Part shown: piece after piece, positions 1-5,032 of the stretch
Numbering within the stretch: the first letter of the stretch is position 1
How the letters are laid out: each line of letters begins with the position of its first letter
Origin: an uncultured Collinsella sp.
Lineage (GTDB): Bacteria; Actinomycetota; Coriobacteriia; Coriobacteriales; Coriobacteriaceae
Reading direction: 5' to 3'
Length of the DNA: 6,175 nt
Assembly (NCBI GenBank): GCA_900547655.1
Contig: URHQ01000101.1
Location: 1 to 6,175, forward strand
Translations under genes and position numbers: made by a program
Notes under the pieces: generated by a model
The model's input: only the letters and a program-made list of their open reading frames with translations
Told to the model about the DNA's origin: nothing
Databases searched by the model: none

Positions 1-153
1 GACGCCCATCAGGAACACGGCGTCGTAGCCCTCGTCGGCGACCTTGTCGGCGAGCGCGGTCATCTTCTTGCCGGTCTCGTAGAGCGCCTTGCCGTCCTCG
101 AGATAGCCCTCCTGGTCGAAATGCATGATCTCGATCTTCTCGGTTTCCTTCAT
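1..153 (-). CDS. SIS-domain sugar-phosphate protein, N-terminal fragment (runs off the window)
   Basis: This is the first 51 codons of a gene leaving the window at base 1. The ATG at 153 is preceded by AAAGGAG (160-166) with a 6-nt gap, which fixes the start. The peptide begins MKETEKIEIMHFDQEGYLED and ends with a hydrophobic strand, AVFLMGV, at residues 45-51. In SIS-domain proteins of the FrlB/GfrF deglycase kind, a short leader helix followed by a strand of this type leads into the glycine-rich phosphosugar loop, which here would lie just outside the window. The gene is 60 nt downstream of another SIS-protein gene and is probably its operon partner. Paired deglycases are known in the Salmonella gfr locus (GfrE and GfrF), so a second deglycase or isomerase is a reasonable guess. 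The fragment is too short to name a substrate. Confidence 0.6.
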   Translation of the reverse strand, partial: MKETEKIEIMHFDQEGYLEDGKALYETGKKMTALADKVADEGYDAVFLMGV

Positions 154-213
154 TTGTCTCTCCTTTCTGGGGTTGTTTCCACATCCCCCATGCCAACGGG
201 CATCAAAACCCGC

Positions 214-1329
214 TTACATTCCGTAACACTCGGCCGCTTTGGCCTTAAGCGCATTGACTGACTCTTCGTAGCCCTCTGCCTTGACCTCCATTTGCTTGGA
301 GACGGCATCAAGATACGGGTGCACGTCCCATGACTTCAGACGCTCGGTTATCATGGCCGCAATCGTCTGGAAGAACACAAGATTGGGAATTGCGCTGAGC
401 AGCGGAGCCACCTGAGGCACCGCAACCTCGTGAGCCCTACCCTTGGGATGGGCCGTGAGCAGCACCGTTTTTGTCGTAACGTTCGATAGCGCATCAGCGA
501 TATTCGCAAGACGCTCCGACCCCTGCGGATCGTCGACGATAAACACCAGATAGCCCGGAACGATCTGCATCTCGGGACCGTGGACGAACTCCTCGCCTTC
601 GTGATGCATGGCAGGAATCTTGATGGTCTCGCTCAGCTTGAGGGCCGCCTCTTCGGCAACGCCATAGTTGGGGCCGTTGCCGACGACCATGGCGGGCGTG
701 TGCTCAGAAAGCTCGAGCATGTGGTCTTGGACATATGCCTCGGCGGTCTTGCACATCACGGCATTGGCATGGATAGCCTCGCGCAGGTCGTCAAGACGCT
801 GGGCAACGCCCTTGGCGTCAATCGTTCCGCGCGCCTGACCGCCGTAAATGCCAAAGAGCACCAGGTACTCAACGAGCACCTCGACGCCCAGAGTCACAAA
901 GTCCACCGACTCGACGCCCACGCCGTAGTCAAGAACGATGTCAGTGTGCTCCTTGATGGGAGCCTCGACATTTGCCGTGAGCGCAACCGCAGGCATATCG
1001 TGCGCGCGCATGTAATCGAGCGCCGCAATCGTATTGGTCGAATAGCCGCTCTGAGAGACGGCGATGTTGAGCGCATGCTGCGGATAGATGTGCTCAAAAT
1101 CGACGAAGGCCTCGGGCGTCACAACGGATACCTGCATCTGCAGCGCGTCTTGCAGGTAATCGCGGGCGCAATCGGCGGCATGGCGCGACGAACCCGAAGC
1201 AACGATGCGCAGTGCGTTAAAAGAACCAGACTGGAAAATATCAACGAGCTGCGCTACCAACTCAGACGAACACTCGAGGTTCTCTCCCATGCGCACATGG
1301 GCGAGTTGAACGTAATCGAGCATCTTCAT
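214..1329 (-). CDS. Double-SIS-domain protein, GlmS/fructosamine-6-phosphate deglycase-like
   Basis: A 371-residue cytoplasmic protein with two SIS (sugar isomerase) domains, like the isomerase half of GlmS and the FrlB/AgaS group. The first domain (about 30-165) has the phosphosugar loop VASGSSRHAA (43-52) and the serine-rich VSQSGYSTNT (91-100). The second (about 205-350) has VVGNGPNYGVAEEAALKL (215-232) and GEEFVHGPEMQIVPG (245-259). By hand alignment, E234 and H250 fall on the E. coli GlmS catalytic Glu488 and His504, so it should be an active ring-opening isomerase or deglycase. There is no glutamine amidotransferase domain, so it is not a complete GlmS. The stretch from 245 to 259 is particularly like FrlB, favouring deglycation of a fructosamine or amino-sugar 6-phosphate, but an aminosugar deaminase/isomerase is also possible. 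The reading frame opens 13 codons earlier; I place the start at the MKMLDY methionine because GGGAGGTGAG lies just before it. It is followed 60 nt later by a second SIS gene. Confidence 0.85.
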   Translation of the reverse strand: MKMLDYVQLAHVRMGENLECSSELVAQLVDIFQSGSFNALRIVASGSSRHAADCARDYLQDALQMQVSVVTPEAFVDFEHIYPQHALNIAVSQSGYSTNTIAALDYMRAHDMPAVALTANVEAPIKEHTDIVLDYGVGVESVDFVTLGVEVLVEYLVLFGIYGGQARGTIDAKGVAQRLDDLREAIHANAVMCKTAEAYVQDHMLELSEHTPAMVVGNGPNYGVAEEAALKLSETIKIPAMHHEGEEFVHGPEMQIVPGYLVFIVDDPQGSERLANIADALSNVTTKTVLLTAHPKGRAHEVAVPQVAPLLSAIPNLVFFQTIAAMITERLKSWDVHPYLDAVSKQMEVKAEGYEESVNALKAKAAECYGM

Positions 1330-1332
1330 CGT

Positions 1333-1342
1333 CTCACCTCCC
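1333..1342 (-). promoter_or_regulatory. Ribosome binding site deciding the start of the double-SIS gene
   Basis: The minus strand reads GGGAGGTGAG, with the GGAGGTGA core four nt before the ATG at 1329. This is close to the ideal anti-16S match and argues against the earlier in-frame ATG at 1368, which would add 13 residues (MVSNTNDLLGGET), whose codons include this site. Confidence 0.85.
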
Positions 1343-1350
1343 AACAAATC

Positions 1351-1369
1351 ATTAGTATTTGATACCAAT
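1351..1369. promoter_or_regulatory. Candidate GntR-type operator upstream of the SIS operon
   Basis: ATTAGTATTTGATACCAAT is a 19-bp palindrome in which 8 of 9 base pairs match around a 3-bp centre (TTG). It begins 21 bp upstream of the SIS start codon and just above its ribosome binding site, a position suited to repression. A GGTAT/ATACY-type half-site is compatible with the GntR/UTRA family, whose two members are encoded directly upstream. Binding is inferred, not shown. Confidence 0.45.
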
Positions 1370-1390
1370 CACGATTACAGGTTACGGCTT

Positions 1391-1399
1391 TTTGATACC
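1391..1399. promoter_or_regulatory. Second half-site, direct repeat of the operator core
   Basis: TTTGATACC at 1391-1399 repeats exactly the TTTGATACC inside the palindrome (1358-1366). The copies are 33 bp apart, about three helical turns, so both would face the same side of the DNA. Only one half of the palindrome is present here. Confidence 0.3.
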
Positions 1400-1440
1400 T
1401 CTTTGTCGATTAATTTATTCCCTTCGGTGAACGGTCGATT

Positions 1441-1476
1441 TTGAGCCCTGTAAGGTTGTATATACAGCTGGCTCAA
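1441..1476. repeat. Interrupted inverted repeat downstream of the second GntR gene
   Basis: TTGAGCC (1441-1447) pairs with GGCTCAA (1470-1476), and next to it CTGTA (1448-1452) pairs with TACAG (1463-1467) across a 2-nt bulge, leaving a 10-nt loop. Neither strand has a run of T after the stem, so it is not a canonical intrinsic terminator. It lies 46 nt past the GntR stop codon and could slow or process the transcript. The heptamer AACGGTC occurs on each side (1430-1436 and 1475-1481). Confidence 0.4.
1457..1466. promoter_or_regulatory. Perfect 10-bp palindrome fitting the HutC-type GntR consensus
   Basis: TGTATATACA is a perfect palindrome. Its inner octamer GTATATAC fits the GTMTAKAC pattern described for operators of the HutC subfamily of GntR regulators, to which UTRA-domain proteins belong. 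It overlaps the loop side of the hairpin at 1441-1476. An AT-rich palindrome of this size can arise by chance, so confidence is moderate at best. Confidence 0.35.
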
Positions 1477-1522
1477 CGGTCAGGATCGTTTAGTTTTCCC
1501 AGCCGTTATACAAAAACACCAG

Positions 1523-2236
1523 CTAGTACGTATAGGTGTATCCACCCGCATCGCCGCGGTTAAATGACTTGACGTACTCAATTGCTTGGCCACTCGCGTC
1601 GTAACTCACGCACTCCAGCAGCAGGGCAAGGTCACCTTGCTCCAACCCAAGCAGACCGGCGTCTCGTGCGCCCAGCGCTTCGATATCGAGCTTTTCCTGT
1701 GCCATGACCGGCTTTCGACCCAACATCTCATAGGTCTCGTACAGACTGAACACCGACACGTCGATTTCTTCGATGGTCGGGAACAGCAGACAGGGGATCA
1801 GCGCCATCTCAATCGATACGGGATCGCCGTTAATGCAGTTCAGACGTCGAATGGAATAGAGCAGGTCGTCCTCGGCAATGCCAAATAGGTCAGCGTAGTA
1901 TGGCCCCGCATAACGCTTGGAGCGCGCCAGAATGCGGACGGACGGTTCGCCGCCCGAGGCGCGAACCGATTCACGGAAGCCGCTCGTACGCTCAAACGCA
2001 ACGGGCACCTTCTGTGCCACGAAGGCACCCTTTCCGCGGACACGGCGAATCTGGCCGCGACGAACTAGCTCGTCCACGGCGCTCCGGATAGTCAGGCGTG
2101 TCGTGCCAAACTCCTCGGCAAGCTCATTTTCGGACGGAATCATCGAACCCGTGGGGTATATTCCGCGCTCGATACGCTCCTCGACGCGGCGTCGAATGCG
2201 CATATAAGCCGGGGTGGCATCTACTGTTTCAGCCAT
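1523..2236 (-). CDS. GntR-family transcriptional regulator with UTRA effector domain (second of a tandem pair)
   Basis: A 237-residue HutC-subfamily regulator. The N-terminal winged helix-turn-helix spans about residues 10-76, with the signature PSENELAEEFGTTRLTIRSA (34-53) and the wing RRVRGKGAFVA (64-74). The UTRA ligand-binding domain occupies about 96-235, including LLYSIRRLNCINGDPVSIEM (125-144). UTRA domains usually bind small phosphorylated sugars or related metabolites. The ATG at 2236 lies inside the 3' end of the upstream GntR gene, overlapping it by 16 nt, and has GCAGGTG four nt ahead, so translation is probably coupled. The protein ends in an unusual GGYTYTY tail. It is the last gene before the 193-nt control region of the SIS operon, which it may regulate. 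It is clearly a different protein from its neighbour, not a duplicate, since the two differ throughout both domains. Confidence 0.9.
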   Translation of the reverse strand: MAETVDATPAYMRIRRRVEERIERGIYPTGSMIPSENELAEEFGTTRLTIRSAVDELVRRGQIRRVRGKGAFVAQKVPVAFERTSGFRESVRASGGEPSVRILARSKRYAGPYYADLFGIAEDDLLYSIRRLNCINGDPVSIEMALIPCLLFPTIEEIDVSVFSLYETYEMLGRKPVMAQEKLDIEALGARDAGLLGLEQGDLALLLECVSYDASGQAIEYVKSFNRGDAGGYTYTY

Positions 2237-2988
2237 TGTTCACCTGCCACGCTCCTCATGCCGTTCTTTTCGCCGTTATCGGCAAAGCGGAACTTTGTGG
2301 GCAAAATCACCGATTTACAATGCTCCACAAAACGCATGTCCTTATCAAATTCGATCGTGCTCTCATAGAACACCGGCGTTCCCTCTTCTTGCTGGAGCAG
2401 CTCGGCCTCTTCGGCGTTCAAGCGCGAGATGGAGATATGCTCACGTCCATGCTCAACGCGCACGCCACCTTCTTTGAGCAAAACATCGTAAAGGCTCTCA
2501 CACTCAAAATCGTGCTCGGGAAGCGATGGGCACAGGGACAGGTTAACGTGAGCGGTCTCGATTGACGCCGGCTCGCCCTCGATAAGTCGAACGCGCTGCA
2601 TGCGGAGCAAGGGAGCGCCTACAGCCACCCCAAGCTTGTCGGCAAGCGCCTCATCCGCCTCGATGGTCCCGGTGGAAACCAGACGAGAAGAGGGGTGCAG
2701 GCCGGCAGTCCGCACAGCATCGGAAAAGTTATACGTTTCCTGGAAGATGTTCAGCGGCTTGGGAGGACAAACATACGTGCCCGATCCGCGACGGCTCTCG
2801 AGCGTTCCACACGAGATAAGCCGCGTGATACCGGCACGCAACGCCGTACGCGAAACGCCAATCTCTTCGCACAGCACGCGCTCGGCCGGCAGGCGATCGC
2901 CGCCGGCAAGCTGATGGTGCTGGATATACCAAAGAATTCCCTCAATAGCACAATCTTTGGGGGGAATTGCATAAGATTCGCCTGCCAT
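2221..2988 (-). CDS. GntR-family transcriptional regulator with UTRA effector domain (first of a tandem pair)
   Basis: A 255-residue regulator with the same plan as its downstream neighbour. The winged helix-turn-helix is at about residues 13-74, with LPAERVLCEEIGVSRTALRA (33-52) and the wing ESRRGSGTYV (64-73). A UTRA domain follows at about 95-236, with PLLRMQRVRLIEGEPASIET (126-145). The start at 2988 has GAGGAG eight nt upstream. The gene lies 38 nt after the small unknown protein, with no evident promoter in the gap, so they are probably one transcript. Its end overlaps the next GntR gene by 16 nt. The family typically represses a nearby catabolic or uptake operon until a phosphorylated substrate binds; the SIS operon downstream is the obvious candidate. 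The ligand cannot be read from the sequence. Confidence 0.9.
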   Translation of the reverse strand: MAGESYAIPPKDCAIEGILWYIQHHQLAGGDRLPAERVLCEEIGVSRTALRAGITRLISCGTLESRRGSGTYVCPPKPLNIFQETYNFSDAVRTAGLHPSSRLVSTGTIEADEALADKLGVAVGAPLLRMQRVRLIEGEPASIETAHVNLSLCPSLPEHDFECESLYDVLLKEGGVRVEHGREHISISRLNAEEAELLQQEEGTPVFYESTIEFDKDMRFVEHCKSVILPTKFRFADNGEKNGMRSVAGEQWLKQ

Positions 2989-3026
2989 TGCACAGACTCC
3001 TCATTCAGACACGTATGCCGCCAAAA

Positions 3027-3515
3027 TTAGGCCAGCCCTCCCATGGCATCAAATTCGGCCTTGATCTTCTCGGCGACATTCCGATACGACTTATATAGGC
3101 TTGAATCGCGTTTGACTTCGTCGGTCATAACGGGAATCTCTAATTTGGAAACCTCGTCTTTTCCCGTCTGAACCGCCACAACAACGCCCATACCAAGACA
3201 CATATTACGCTTGGCAGCGTTTATTTTCGCCGCCTTGGCAGGATTTGCCAGGATACGCTGGGCAAATTCCTGTTTTGAAGCCACTTCCTCGGCCTCCGGA
3301 TTGCCCACCTCGGCTACTTCGCACTGCAACACGTCCGCATAGTCAAAAATCTTCGGCTCGCCACCGCGTTGATGCACAGCCCACTTGCGGCGCGTGGCAT
3401 CCTGGTAGATAGCCGGCAAAAATGTAAACCGCGGCGGGTCCAAAATCGTATCCGTGATGGTAAACACATCGGGATCAAAGGCATCCTGCGGGTTTTTCTT
3501 CTTGAACAGCCCCAT
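3027..3515 (-). CDS. Small conserved-looking protein of unknown function
   Basis: A soluble 162-residue protein that I cannot assign to a family with confidence. It starts with a basic MGLFKKK and has no signal peptide or membrane segment. A segment KIFDYADVLQCEVAEVGN (55-72), a short hydrophobic stretch CLGMGVVVAVQTG (106-118) and a C-terminal part SSLYKSYRNVAEKIKAEFDA (138-157) recall, in order, the beta-rich core and the closing helix of small proteins often linked to DUF4428-type domains. This is a weak resemblance. The frame opens at 3548, but GGGAGG (3521-3526), five nt before the ATG at 3515, marks the shorter start. It is the first gene of a likely operon with the two GntR regulators and has an extended -10 promoter candidate upstream. 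Confidence 0.75.
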   Translation of the reverse strand: MGLFKKKNPQDAFDPDVFTITDTILDPPRFTFLPAIYQDATRRKWAVHQRGGEPKIFDYADVLQCEVAEVGNPEAEEVASKQEFAQRILANPAKAAKINAAKRNMCLGMGVVVAVQTGKDEVSKLEIPVMTDEVKRDSSLYKSYRNVAEKIKAEFDAMGGLA

Positions 3516-3552
3516 ATCAGCCTCCCGTACTAGCATTAAACAACTCATGCTG

Positions 3553-3561
3553 AATATAGCA
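3553..3561 (-). promoter_or_regulatory. Candidate extended -10 promoter for the unknown protein and GntR operon
   Basis: The minus strand reads TGCTATATT, a TGn extension joined to a TATATT -10 box, placing a start of transcription near 3546 and a leader of about 30 nt before the ATG at 3515. No good -35 box lies at the usual 17-bp spacing, as is common for extended -10 promoters. Confidence 0.4.
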
Positions 3562-3636
3562 CCAATTTCAAGCCACTGCTTTATCGCATCGGTGCGCGGC
3601 GTCTATGGCTCGCCCAGCGGAAGAGTTCACGGACGA

Positions 3637-3709
3637 GGGCCGGGGTGCCTGCCTTGTTTTGAAAAGTGGGCTCCGCGAACTTCTCAAAACAAGGCAGGCA
3701 CCCCGGCCC
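3637..3709. repeat. Long perfect inverted repeat (26-bp arms), mobile-palindrome or REP-like
   Basis: The left arm (3637-3662, beginning GGGCCGGGGTGCCTGCC) and right arm (3684-3709) are exact reverse complements over 26 bp. After one mismatch, four more pairs (3664-3667 with 3679-3682) extend the stem, leaving an 11-nt loop. The element lies 54 nt after the LacI stop codon and in no gene. No T-run follows the stem on either strand, so it is not a standard terminator, although so strong a hairpin could still block or stabilise the LacI mRNA end. Its perfect arms suggest recent spread or selection for the structure, as in REP or MITE-type elements. No flanking target duplication is obvious. Confidence 0.75.
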
Positions 3710-3763
3710 CGCCGGCAAATAGCGGACACTCCGCATGCAATCTATGCAAACAAACAAGTACGC

Positions 3764-4792
3764 TTAGCTACATTCGGTAAGCTCGAGAACGCTGTCCTTA
3801 ACGATAAGCGCCGGCTCCAGAACGACCTCTTCGGCACGTCTACCGCCCCTACCGGCAAGACGCTTGGACATGCAGCCAAAAGCATGCTCCGCGAGGACAC
3901 CAGGATCCTGCTCAATCGCGGTCAGCGCCGGCTCAAAGAGAACGTCGGCCGCCGAGTTGTCATAGCTTACGACCGAGATATCGCCTGGGATGCTCTTCCC
4001 CATCTCGTGCAGGCGCTTGAGCAGACCCAGCGCAATGTTATCCGAACTTGCGAACACGGCGGTGGCGTCAGTTGCGAGCACCGCCTCCGAGGCCTCATAT
4101 GCGCTCGGAATGTAGTACTCGCTCTCGAACTCCAAACGCGCGTCAATAGGCAGCCCCACCTCGCGCAGCGCACGCTCGTAGCCGGCAAGACGTTTACGAC
4201 CCGTATTGGAACGGCGCGCATTAACCAAGCAGGCAATGCGACGGTGGCCCTGCTCGATTAGATAGCGGGTGGCCATGTAGCCACCCATCTCGTGGTCGAA
4301 CATCACCTTGTCGCACTCGAGCCCCTCAATGGCACGGTCAACCATCACGGCCGGAATGGGGAGATGGCTGACTTCTTCGCGCAAGGCGCGGTCGTCCGAG
4401 AACTCGTCGCCTACTACCAGAAAGACGCCATCGACGCCGCGCGTCACCAGCTGGCGCAGCAGCTCCAGATCGTCCTCGGCACTTCCACCCGAGCTGGTAA
4501 TAAAGAGCGCGTAGCCGTCCTCGCGGCAGCGCTTTTCCAGGCTGCCGGCGAGCGAGGCAAAAAAGCGGCTCTCGATGTTGGGAACGATAAGGCCCAGTGT
4601 GCGCGACTCGCGCATGACCAGGCTGCGCGCAATCTGGTTAGGAACATAGTGGTTGCGCGCCGCAACCTCCTTGATGAGCTTGCGGTTTTCTTCCGAGATG
4701 CGACAAGGCCGGTTGTTAAGGACAAGCGAGACCGACGAAGGGGAAAGCCCCACCTCCTGGGCAATCTGCTTGAGAGTAACTTTGTTGCCCAT
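3764..4792 (-). CDS. LacI/GalR-family transcriptional regulator
   Basis: A 342-residue regulator of normal family length. The N-terminal helix-turn-helix (5-24, VTLKQIAQEVGLSPSSVSLV) is followed by the hinge region (about 49-60, YVPNQIARSLVM) and a periplasmic-binding-protein-like effector domain from about residue 65, starting TLGLIVPNIESRFF. Family motifs include GVDGVFLV (119-126), YLIEQGHRRIACL (177-189), RLAGYERAL (201-209), AVFASSDNIALGLL (245-258) and DISVVSYDNS (271-280). Such proteins bind a sugar or nucleoside and control uptake and catabolic genes, usually as dimers. The frame opens at 4864, but GGAAGGAG (4797-4804) just before the ATG at 4792, together with the family's usual short lead into the helix-turn-helix, supports this start. 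No sugar operon adjoins it: divergent murB lies on one side and a palindrome and a small protein on the other, so its target is not visible here. Confidence 0.92.
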   Translation of the reverse strand: MGNKVTLKQIAQEVGLSPSSVSLVLNNRPCRISEENRKLIKEVAARNHYVPNQIARSLVMRESRTLGLIVPNIESRFFASLAGSLEKRCREDGYALFITSSGGSAEDDLELLRQLVTRGVDGVFLVVGDEFSDDRALREEVSHLPIPAVMVDRAIEGLECDKVMFDHEMGGYMATRYLIEQGHRRIACLVNARRSNTGRKRLAGYERALREVGLPIDARLEFESEYYIPSAYEASEAVLATDATAVFASSDNIALGLLKRLHEMGKSIPGDISVVSYDNSAADVLFEPALTAIEQDPGVLAEHAFGCMSKRLAGRGGRRAEEVVLEPALIVKDSVLELTECS

Positions 4793-4796
4793 CTCG

Positions 4797-4804
4797 CTCC
4801 TTCC
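4797..4804 (-). promoter_or_regulatory. Ribosome binding site deciding the LacI-family start
   Basis: The minus strand reads GGAAGGAG four nt before the ATG at 4792. It lies within the extra 24 codons that the longer frame would add, which look non-coding. Confidence 0.75.
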
Positions 4805-4827
4805 GAGTATTCGCGCAATCTCTTGAA

Positions 4828-4833
4828 AGTATA
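4828..4833 (-). promoter_or_regulatory. Candidate -10 box for the LacI-family gene
   Basis: TATACT on the minus strand is a five-of-six match to TATAAT and would give a leader of about 30 nt. No convincing -35 box is seen 16-18 bp upstream, so the assignment is tentative. Confidence 0.3.
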
Positions 4834-4854
4834 GCGACCGTCCCTCTACCTTGA

Positions 4855-4871
4855 TGATAAACACTTTACCA
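4855..4871. promoter_or_regulatory. Candidate operator, possible autoregulation site of the LacI-family protein
   Basis: TGATAAACACTTTACCA is an imperfect 17-bp palindrome: six of seven outer pairs match around a 3-bp centre. It lies about 20 bp upstream of the candidate -10 box, overlapping where a -35 region would be. It lacks the central CG typical of many LacI/GalR sites, which weakens the case. Confidence 0.3.
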
Positions 4872-4901
4872 ATCCGGTAGACGGCTGTTTTATCGCCGCG
4901 A

Positions 4902-4967
4902 TTGGTGCAAAGTAACCTGACCCCTTTGCACCATGTGATGCATTGGGGTCAGGTTACTTTGCACCAA
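4902..4967. repeat. Long perfect inverted repeat (23-bp arms) between lacI-type gene and murB
   Basis: The arm at 4902-4924 (TTGGTGCAAAGTAACCTGAC, then CCC) is the exact reverse complement of the arm at 4945-4967. Inside, TGCA (4927-4930) pairs with TGCA (4939-4942) around an 8-nt loop. The nonamer TTTGCACCA occurs at 4925-4933 and again at 4958-4966, with its complement at 4903-4911, so two alternative foldings exist. GGGGTCAGG-containing palindromes recur in many genomes near REP-associated tyrosine transposases, and I recall this arm as a frequent intergenic sequence in Collinsella; both points are from memory. There is no T-run for a terminator on either strand. Confidence 0.8.
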
Positions 4968-4983
4968 ATCCATCCGGGTGGGG

Positions 4984-4989
4984 TATATT
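4984..4989 (+). promoter_or_regulatory. Candidate -10 box for murB
   Basis: TATATT lies 43 nt upstream of the murB start. The best upstream partner, TTGCAC (4959-4964), sits in the right arm of the palindrome with a long 19-bp spacing. If real, the repeat supplies the murB -35 element. The match is weak. Confidence 0.3.
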
Positions 4990-5017
4990 GCATTCGATTA
5001 ATGAAAACGACCACCAT

Positions 5018-5025
5018 AAGGCGGA
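5018..5025 (+). promoter_or_regulatory. Ribosome binding site deciding the murB start
   Basis: AAGGCGGA, one mismatch from AAGGAGGA, ends seven nt before the ATG at 5033. The frame opens at 4943 inside the palindrome, but that upstream part encodes no MurB-like sequence and has no comparable site. Confidence 0.65.
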
Positions 5026-5032
5026 TATTCGT

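Noticed and set aside
190..203. Small hairpin ATGCC-AACG-GGCAT between the two SIS genes
   Set aside because: Only 5 bp with no T-run on either strand; not enough to call a terminator or processing site.
580..1362. 260-codon open frame on the plus strand opposite the double-SIS gene
   Set aside because: It is antisense to a well-supported gene with clear family motifs, has no recognisable domain and no good ribosome binding site; a shadow of codon bias.
3637..3709. Intrinsic terminator for the LacI-type gene
   Set aside because: The stem is strong, but no T-run follows it in the direction of transcription; listed as a repeat instead.
3605..4261. 218-codon open frame on the plus strand through the palindrome and the LacI-type gene
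   Set aside because: It reads through both arms of the inverted repeat and then antisense to a clear LacI-family gene; no support as a protein.
4902..4967. Simple LacI-type operator for the divergent pair
   Set aside because: The 23-bp arms with a 20-nt centre are much longer and wider apart than a LacI-family site, and the sequence looks like a dispersed repeat.
4943..5032. N-terminal extension of MurB from the upstream in-frame ATG at 4943
   Set aside because: The first codons lie in the palindrome and the extension does not resemble MurB; the ATG at 5033 has the better ribosome binding site.
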